Shown one piece after another: positions 44,205-48,660 of a stretch of DNA of 48,660 nt (the first letter of the stretch is position 1; every line of letters begins with the position of its first letter). The stretch is from positions 1 through 48,660 of the forward strand of contig NZ_JAKRMY010000015.1 of NCBI RefSeq assembly GCF_022346005.1, in the 5' to 3' direction. A program made the translations under genes and the position numbers. The notes beneath the pieces were generated by a model that had not been told where the DNA came from, did no database searches, and saw only the letters and a program-made list of their open reading frames with translations. This DNA is from Corynebacterium sp. ACRPS. Lineage in GTDB: Bacteria > Actinomycetota > Actinomycetes > Mycobacteriales > Mycobacteriaceae.

Positions 44205-44987
44205 GTGTACGCAGAGGAGCGACGCCGCCAGATCGCGTCCCAAACTGCCGTCGAGGGTCGCGTGAACGTCACCGAATTATCGGAGCGTTTCGACGTGACT
44301 GCTGAAACCATTCGCCGCGACCTAGCCGTGCTAGATCGTGAGGGCGTTGTCCACCGCGTTCACGGTGGCGCCGTGGCTTCGCAGGCGTTCCAGACCGCGG
44401 AGCTCACCCTCGATACCCGCCAGCGTTCCGCATCTGGGGCCAAGGCTGCCATCGCGCACGCCGCGCTCGATTTCCTTCCCCCTGGCGGCGGCAGCATCTT
44501 CTTGGACGCCGGCACCACGATTAATACCTTTGCCGAGCTCATCAGCCAGCAATACCCGCAGGCGCAGTTCAATATCGTCTCCAATAGCCTGCCCATCGCG
44601 CTGTCGCTAGCCAATAGCGGCGTTCCCGATGTCCAGCTCCTCGGCGGCACCGTACGCGCTATCACCCAAGCCGTCGTCGGCGATACCGCCTTGCGCACCA
44701 TGGCGCTCATGCGTGCCGATGTCGCCTTCATCGGCACTAATGCCCTGACCCTCGACCACGGCTTGTCGACGGCCGATTCCCAAGAAGCAGCCATCAAATC
44801 TGCCTTCGTCACGAATGCCCACAAGGTCGTGGTCATGTTTGATTCCAGCAAATTGGGCAACGACTATCTGGTGAGCTTCGCTTCCATTGCCGATATCGAT
44901 GTCGTCATCACCGATTCCGGCGCACCGGAATCCTTCGTTGACGCCCTGCGCGAGCGAGAGATCGATGTCGTGCTCGCCAGCGAATAG
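44205..44987 (+). CDS. sugR: DeoR-family regulator of sugar-uptake genes SugR
   Basis: A 260-residue DeoR-family repressor, closely similar from memory to C. glutamicum SugR. The N-terminal HTH is RVNVTELSERFDVTAETIRRDLAVLDREGVVHRVHGGAV. The C-terminal effector domain has FLDAGTTI and the QLLGGTVRAIT, GTNALTLDHG and SKLGNDYLV segments that sense phosphorylated sugars. SugR represses PTS genes when sugar phosphates are low. The start is GTG at 44205, with AAGGAGGG upstream. It lies beside ptsI, fruK and ptsF, the expected targets. Confidence 0.94.
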   Translation: MYAEERRRQIASQTAVEGRVNVTELSERFDVTAETIRRDLAVLDREGVVHRVHGGAVASQAFQTAELTLDTRQRSASGAKAAIAHAALDFLPPGGGSIFLDAGTTINTFAELISQQYPQAQFNIVSNSLPIALSLANSGVPDVQLLGGTVRAITQAVVGDTALRTMALMRADVAFIGTNALTLDHGLSTADSQEAAIKSAFVTNAHKVVVMFDSSKLGNDYLVSFASIADIDVVITDSGAPESFVDALREREIDVVLASE

Positions 44988-45005
44988 CTCCAACACGCGC
45001 ACGAC

Positions 45006-45055
45006 TTCGCCCTCCCTACTCCGGTGCCATTTCTCACCGAGGTAGGGAGGGCGAA
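45006..45055. terminator. Bidirectional terminator between sugR and ptsI
   Basis: TTCGCCCTCCCTAC (45006-45019) and its perfect complement (45042-45055) enclose a second stem, CGGTG/CACCG. It sits between convergent genes. Confidence 0.85.
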
Positions 45056-45066
45056 ACCTTTGGCCG

Positions 45067-46755
45067 TTAGTTGAACTTTTCTATCTGCTCCATCGCTGCG
45101 GCGCGGGCGGCGGAGGGGCCTTCGGAGTTGAGGGCGGCATCGGCAAGCTGTTGGCACTGGTCAAAGGTCAGCTCGGCCAATTGGGCGCCAACGCCGGCGA
45201 CTGCGGTCGACGCAGCCGACAAGGAATTGACGCCAAGGCCGGTCAATACGCAGGCCAATAGCGGATCGGCTGCAGCCTCGCCGCACACGCCAACCGGTAC
45301 GTTGTATTCGTGCCCTGCAATGCAGGTGTGCTGGATAAGCCTCAGCACGGCCGGCTGCCACGGGTCGGTGAGGTACGCAAGCTGAGGCGACAGGCGGTCA
45401 GCGGCCATCGTGTACTGGGTGAGGTCATTGGTGCCGATGGATACGAAGTCCAGATGCGGCATGATCTTATCCGCCATCAGCGCTGCTGCGGGCACCTCAA
45501 TCATCGCGCCCGCGGTCAGTCCGCGCTCCCGGCACAGCTCCGCAAACCACTGGGCTTCCTTCGACGTCGCCACCATCGGTGCCATGACCCAGGTTTCGGC
45601 ATCGTCGCCGCGGGACTCCGCGGCCTGGGCGATGGCGTCCAACTGGCGCGTCAACAGGGACTCGTTATCGCGGGCAATGCGCAGACCGCGCACACCCAAC
45701 GCCGGGTTCTCTTCCGAGGACAACGTGGCATAAGAAATCGGCTTATCGGAACCAGCGTCCAAGGTGCGCACCACGACCTTGGAATTGGGGTAGGCGTTAA
45801 AGACCTTCTTGTAGATTTTTGCCTGCTCGTCAACGGAAGGCTCCTCGCTCGCGGACAGGAACGACAGCTCCGTGCGGTAGAGGCCAATGCCCTCTGCCTG
45901 CGAGTCGGAGGCGATGCGGGCGGCGTTGCCATCAGCCACGTTGGCCAAAAGCTGCACGCGGCGGCCATCCTTGGTTTGCGTCGGCCCAGTCCATTCGGCC
46001 ACGCGGGCGGCGCGCTCGCGGTATTCCTCGACCGCCTTAGTGGATTCTTCCTCGTCCGCGCCCAGCGTCACGGTTCCTAGGGCACCGTCGACGAAGACGA
46101 GCGTGCCGCTTTCAATCTCCCGCAGCTTATTTCCCACGGCGACGATGCACGGAATATCGAGCTGGCGTGCGATGATCGCGGTGTGGCTGGTGGGCCCGCC
46201 CAGTTCGGTGACGAGCGCGCGAATATGCGCGGTATCCAGGGTGGCGGTATCGGCGGGCGCGAGGTCATCGGCAAAAAGCACCGCTTGGCCCTCCACCATG
46301 GGCAAACCGGGCTCCTGCTCGCCGCGCAGCTGGGCGATGACGCGGTCGCGCACGTCCTTCAGGTCGGTGGTGCGCTCGGCCATGACGCCGCCGGCCGCCT
46401 CAAACATGGTGACGAACTTATCCGTGGCTCCCACCGTGGCGAACTCGGCATTCTTGCCCGAGCGAATGTTCTTGCGCACGGCCTTGTGCCACCCGCGGTC
46501 CTTGACCATGCCGGCGGTCGCCGTCAGTACTTCCGAGGCTTGACCCTCGGCGGCTGCGGCGCGGTTTTCCAAGCGGCTGGCGACGACATCGACTGCCTCG
46601 AGGAAGCGATCGTATTCGGCTTCGCTGCTGGCCTCTTGGTCAATACTTCCTTCAGTAGGCAGCTCCGGGCGGGGGCGCACCCATACGGCTTCTGCATAGG
46701 CAACTCCAGCAACAACGCCGGTTCCTTTAACAGTGGACTGAAGCGTATTTTCCAT
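45067..46755 (-). CDS. ptsI: PTS enzyme I (phosphoenolpyruvate-protein phosphotransferase)
   Basis: A 562-residue cytosolic enzyme that transfers phosphate from PEP to HPr, the first step for all PTS sugars. The phosphorylated histidine is H191 in GGPTSHTAIIAR. The C-terminal PEP-binding barrel shows GTNDLTQYTMAADR and the catalytic cysteine in VGVCGEAAADP. The length is normal. ATG 46755 is used. The gene is divergent from fruK, with about 210 bases between. Confidence 0.96.
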   Translation of the reverse strand: MENTLQSTVKGTGVVAGVAYAEAVWVRPRPELPTEGSIDQEASSEAEYDRFLEAVDVVASRLENRAAAAEGQASEVLTATAGMVKDRGWHKAVRKNIRSGKNAEFATVGATDKFVTMFEAAGGVMAERTTDLKDVRDRVIAQLRGEQEPGLPMVEGQAVLFADDLAPADTATLDTAHIRALVTELGGPTSHTAIIARQLDIPCIVAVGNKLREIESGTLVFVDGALGTVTLGADEEESTKAVEEYRERAARVAEWTGPTQTKDGRRVQLLANVADGNAARIASDSQAEGIGLYRTELSFLSASEEPSVDEQAKIYKKVFNAYPNSKVVVRTLDAGSDKPISYATLSSEENPALGVRGLRIARDNESLLTRQLDAIAQAAESRGDDAETWVMAPMVATSKEAQWFAELCRERGLTAGAMIEVPAAALMADKIMPHLDFVSIGTNDLTQYTMAADRLSPQLAYLTDPWQPAVLRLIQHTCIAGHEYNVPVGVCGEAAADPLLACVLTGLGVNSLSAASTAVAGVGAQLAELTFDQCQQLADAALNSEGPSAARAAAMEQIEKFN

Positions 46756-46807
46756 GGCGATACTTCCTTCGAAGATAGCGGCTTATTTATTTCCAGATCA
46801 TCACAAA

Positions 46808-46872
46808 TCCAACAGAAATGCAATGTATGCCACACGGTTTCTATTGACTTTCCAACACAATCGGGCAAGAAT
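46808..46872 (+). promoter_or_regulatory. Candidate fruK promoter with repeated TCCAACA operator-like sites
   Basis: TTGACT (46844-46849) and AAGAAT (46867-46872) are spaced by 17 bases. TCCAACA occurs at 46808-46814 and again at 46851-46857 inside the spacer, 43 bases (about four helical turns) apart. The word resembles the SugR motif I recall from C. glutamicum. Binding by SugR is inferred. Confidence 0.4.
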
Positions 46873-46964
46873 AAACATTAACGGCGGGCTTAACCGCGAG
46901 TTCTAACCGGACCGACTGCGTGTGGCCCCCAATATACGCACTCTGCGAAAGGGATAAGTTCTCG

Positions 46965-47927
46965 ATGATCCTCACGCTCACCCCAAACCCAAGTATTGAC
47001 GCCACCCTGGCGCTCAATCAGCCACTAACCTCAGGCGATGTCCACCGCGCCGCCAGTGTTACCCAGGTTGCCGGCGGCAAAGGCGTCAACGTCGCCCACG
47101 CCGTGCACCTCGCCGGGAAAGAAACCCTCGCCCTCTTCCCCGCCCGCGCGGCCGATCCATTCATCAACCTCATCCAGGAGGTCCACCTCCCCTATGCCCA
47201 CGTGGACATGGATGGCGGCGTGCGCGTCAATACCACCATCACCGAGCCAGATGGCACGACCACCAAGGTCAACGGCCCTGGCCCGCTGCTTTCCGATGCC
47301 ACCCAAAACCACCTCATTTCCATCCTTACCCACCATGCCCAATCCGCTGATTGGGTAGCCCTTGCCGGATCGCTGCCCAAGGGCGTTGACGCCGGCTGGT
47401 ATACCGACCTCATCAAGGAGATCCGCAATGCCGCCCCGCAGGCGCGCATCGCCGTGGATACCTCTGATGCCCCGATGAGGGCCATCGCCATGCAGCTCGC
47501 TACCACCGCCCCGGATCTCATCAAACCCAACGGCTTCGAATTAGGGCAGCTAACCGGCCAGGATGGCCTCGCCCTCGAGCGCGCCGCTGCGGCCGGGGAC
47601 TACAGCCCGGTCGTGGAGGCTGCAAGGGATGTCGTGGGTCGCGGCATCAAGGAAGTGCTCGTCACCCTCGGCGGCGCCGGTGCCGTACTGGTAAACGCAG
47701 AAGGCGCATGGGCTGCCACCCCGCCTCCCGTCACGGTGAAATCGACCGTTGGCGCAGGTGATGCTGCATTGGCCGGATACCTCCTGGGGCGCACGCAGGG
47801 GCAAGGACCGGCATTCTCCCTCGCGCTCTCGGTGACTTATGGCACCGCCGCGGCCGCCAAACCCGGCACCCAATTCCCCCGTCCCGAAGAACTCGATACC
47901 GCCCATACCTCCATCTCCGCTCTATAA
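46965..47927 (+). CDS. fruK: 1-phosphofructokinase (PfkB family)
   Basis: A 320-residue PfkB-family kinase converting fructose-1-phosphate to fructose-1,6-bisphosphate. The N-terminus MILTLTPNPSIDATLAL and the ribokinase signature QVAGGKGVNVAHA are typical. The C-terminal anion hole and catalytic Asp lie in TVGAGDAALAGYL. ATG 46965 was chosen over the upstream in-frame start at 46920 because it gives the standard FruK N-terminus. AAAGGG lies about 12 bases upstream. It is 18 bases before ptsF, so fruK-ptsF is an operon. Confidence 0.94.
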   Translation: MILTLTPNPSIDATLALNQPLTSGDVHRAASVTQVAGGKGVNVAHAVHLAGKETLALFPARAADPFINLIQEVHLPYAHVDMDGGVRVNTTITEPDGTTTKVNGPGPLLSDATQNHLISILTHHAQSADWVALAGSLPKGVDAGWYTDLIKEIRNAAPQARIAVDTSDAPMRAIAMQLATTAPDLIKPNGFELGQLTGQDGLALERAAAAGDYSPVVEAARDVVGRGIKEVLVTLGGAGAVLVNAEGAWAATPPPVTVKSTVGAGDAALAGYLLGRTQGQGPAFSLALSVTYGTAAAAKPGTQFPRPEELDTAHTSISAL

Positions 47928-47945
47928 CTAAGGGAGCCTTCCATC

Positions 47946-48660
47946 ATGGCATCCGATCTCATCACCACAGAACTGGTCGCGCTTGACGCCGACTTTGGCG
48001 ATAGCGTCGACTCCGTTATCACCAACCTCGCCACCTTGGTGCACGATACCGGGCGCGCAACCGAGGTCACAGGCCTCGCCCAGCCCGCCATAGACCGCGA
48101 GGCCAAGGCCGGCACCGGCGTGCCAGGCGGCGTGGCCATCCCCCACTGCCGTTCCGAGGCCGTCACCGAGCCGACCCTGGCTTTCGCCCGCCTTACCCGC
48201 GGCGTGGATTTTTCCGGCCCCGACGGCGATGCCCAGTTGGTCTTCCTCATCGCGGCACCCGCCGGCGGTGGCAAGGCCCACCTGCAGATTCTTTCTAAGC
48301 TCGCCCGCGCCCTCGTGCGCAAGGACTTTTTAGAGGCCCTGCGCACCGCGTCGACGAAGGAGGAAATCGTCAAGGAAATCTTAGCCGTCGTCAACGCGGA
48401 AAAGCCGAAGAAGAAAAAGCAGGACGCCGCGGAGGCTGCAGCTGGGGCTGCGGAAGGGGCATCGGCAAGCGCGGGTGCTTCGGCGCAAGCTACCCGCATC
48501 GTTGCCATCACGGCCTGCCCAACCGGAATCGCACACACCTACATGGCTGCCGATGCCCTCACCCAAACCGCCGGCGAGCGCGACGACGTCGATCTCACCG
48601 TCGAAACCCAGGGCTCGTCCAATAATGAATCGGTCTCGCAGTCCACCATCGACGCTGCCG
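47946..48660 (+). CDS. ptsF: PTS fructose-specific EIIABC component, 5' part (cut by window end)
   Basis: The first 238 codons of the fructose PTS permease are present. Residues 1-145 form the EIIA domain with its phosphorylated histidine H67 in GGVAIPHCRSEA. A flexible linker rich in Lys then Ala, Gly and Ser (about 155-180) follows. The EIIB domain then begins with the phospho-cysteine motif VAITACPTGIAHTYMAA. The membrane EIIC domain must lie beyond the window. ATG 47946 is 18 bases after the fruK stop with GGGAG upstream. Imported fructose-1-phosphate is the substrate of FruK. Confidence 0.93.
   Translation, partial: MASDLITTELVALDADFGDSVDSVITNLATLVHDTGRATEVTGLAQPAIDREAKAGTGVPGGVAIPHCRSEAVTEPTLAFARLTRGVDFSGPDGDAQLVFLIAAPAGGGKAHLQILSKLARALVRKDFLEALRTASTKEEIVKEILAVVNAEKPKKKKQDAAEAAAGAAEGASASAGASAQATRIVAITACPTGIAHTYMAADALTQTAGERDDVDLTVETQGSSNNESVSQSTIDAA

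Noticed and set aside
45310..46080. 256-codon open frame antisense to ptsI
   Set aside because: It is a shadow of ptsI and carries no recognisable protein features.
1..48660. CRISPR array, prophage, insertion sequence or toxin-antitoxin system
   Set aside because: No regularly spaced repeats, transposase, integrase, terminal repeats or paired small toxin-like genes were found on either strand.

Overview
This window is chromosomal DNA from a Corynebacterium. The evidence is gene content and order. A block runs from a RibD-like reductase, an AftC-type arabinofuranosyltransferase, msrB and hemQ through rnd, dxs, dut, suhB/ppgK, sigA, sigB, dtxR-galE, ahpD/ahpC/oxyR, hrpA, nrdR and divS/lexA to sugR/ptsI/fruK/ptsF. 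This follows the order I remember for Corynebacterium glutamicum and, over much of its length, Mycobacterium tuberculosis. DtxR is nearly identical to the C. diphtheriae protein at every metal ligand. OxyR, AhpC and AhpD keep the family's catalytic cysteine numbering exactly once starts are corrected. The species cannot be named from sequence alone. There is no phage, insertion sequence, CRISPR array or rRNA. This is mostly conserved core genome with one accessory-looking insert.

Layout. 1-645: tRNA genes (Gly and Val, with a cut tRNA at the left edge). 670-3901: YdcZ-type transporter, then the RibD-like/AftC/msrB run. 3993-8636: hemQ (-), DUF3000 and RNase D (+), dxs (-). 8743-12188: minus-strand run dut > DUF3710 > DUF3159 > TrmA-like methyltransferase. 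12253-14544: small membrane proteins, DUF4193, suhB. 14570-17004: ppgK and sigA. 17153-19155: DUF3039 and helicase (-). 19303-21797: DUF3099, a DUF7059-type methyltransferase, dtd. 22159-25857: serine permease, serine dehydratase and a YheO-type regulator. 26051-28965: sigB, dtxR, galE. 28975-33918: DUF4192 (-), then PAC2 protein and Ski2-type helicase (+). 34039-36371: peroxide-defence genes ahpD, ahpC (-) and oxyR (+). 36436-41392: a membrane protein (-) and hrpA (+). 41674-43721: nrdR and a DivS-like gene (-), lexA (+). 44205-48660: sugR, ptsI (-), fruK and the start of ptsF.

How the genes work together. The window is rich in global regulators: two sigma-70 factors, iron control (DtxR), peroxide control (OxyR), SOS control (LexA), dNTP synthesis control (NrdR) and sugar-uptake control (SugR). 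Several sit next to their targets. OxyR is divergent from ahpC, LexA is divergent from the DivS-like gene, and SugR is beside ptsI/fruK/ptsF. Candidate operators are visible in those gaps. Two promoters resemble the ECF SigH type (GGAA...GTT): one in front of sigB and a close consensus match in front of the PAC2/helicase pair.

Nothing here is a clearly new defence or mobile system. The best leads are the SigH-like promoter driving the PAC2-helicase pair, the DUF3039-helicase overlapping gene pair, the serine-catabolism insert with its dyad-rich promoter region, and the 13-unit AKKT tandem repeat at the N-terminus of SigA.
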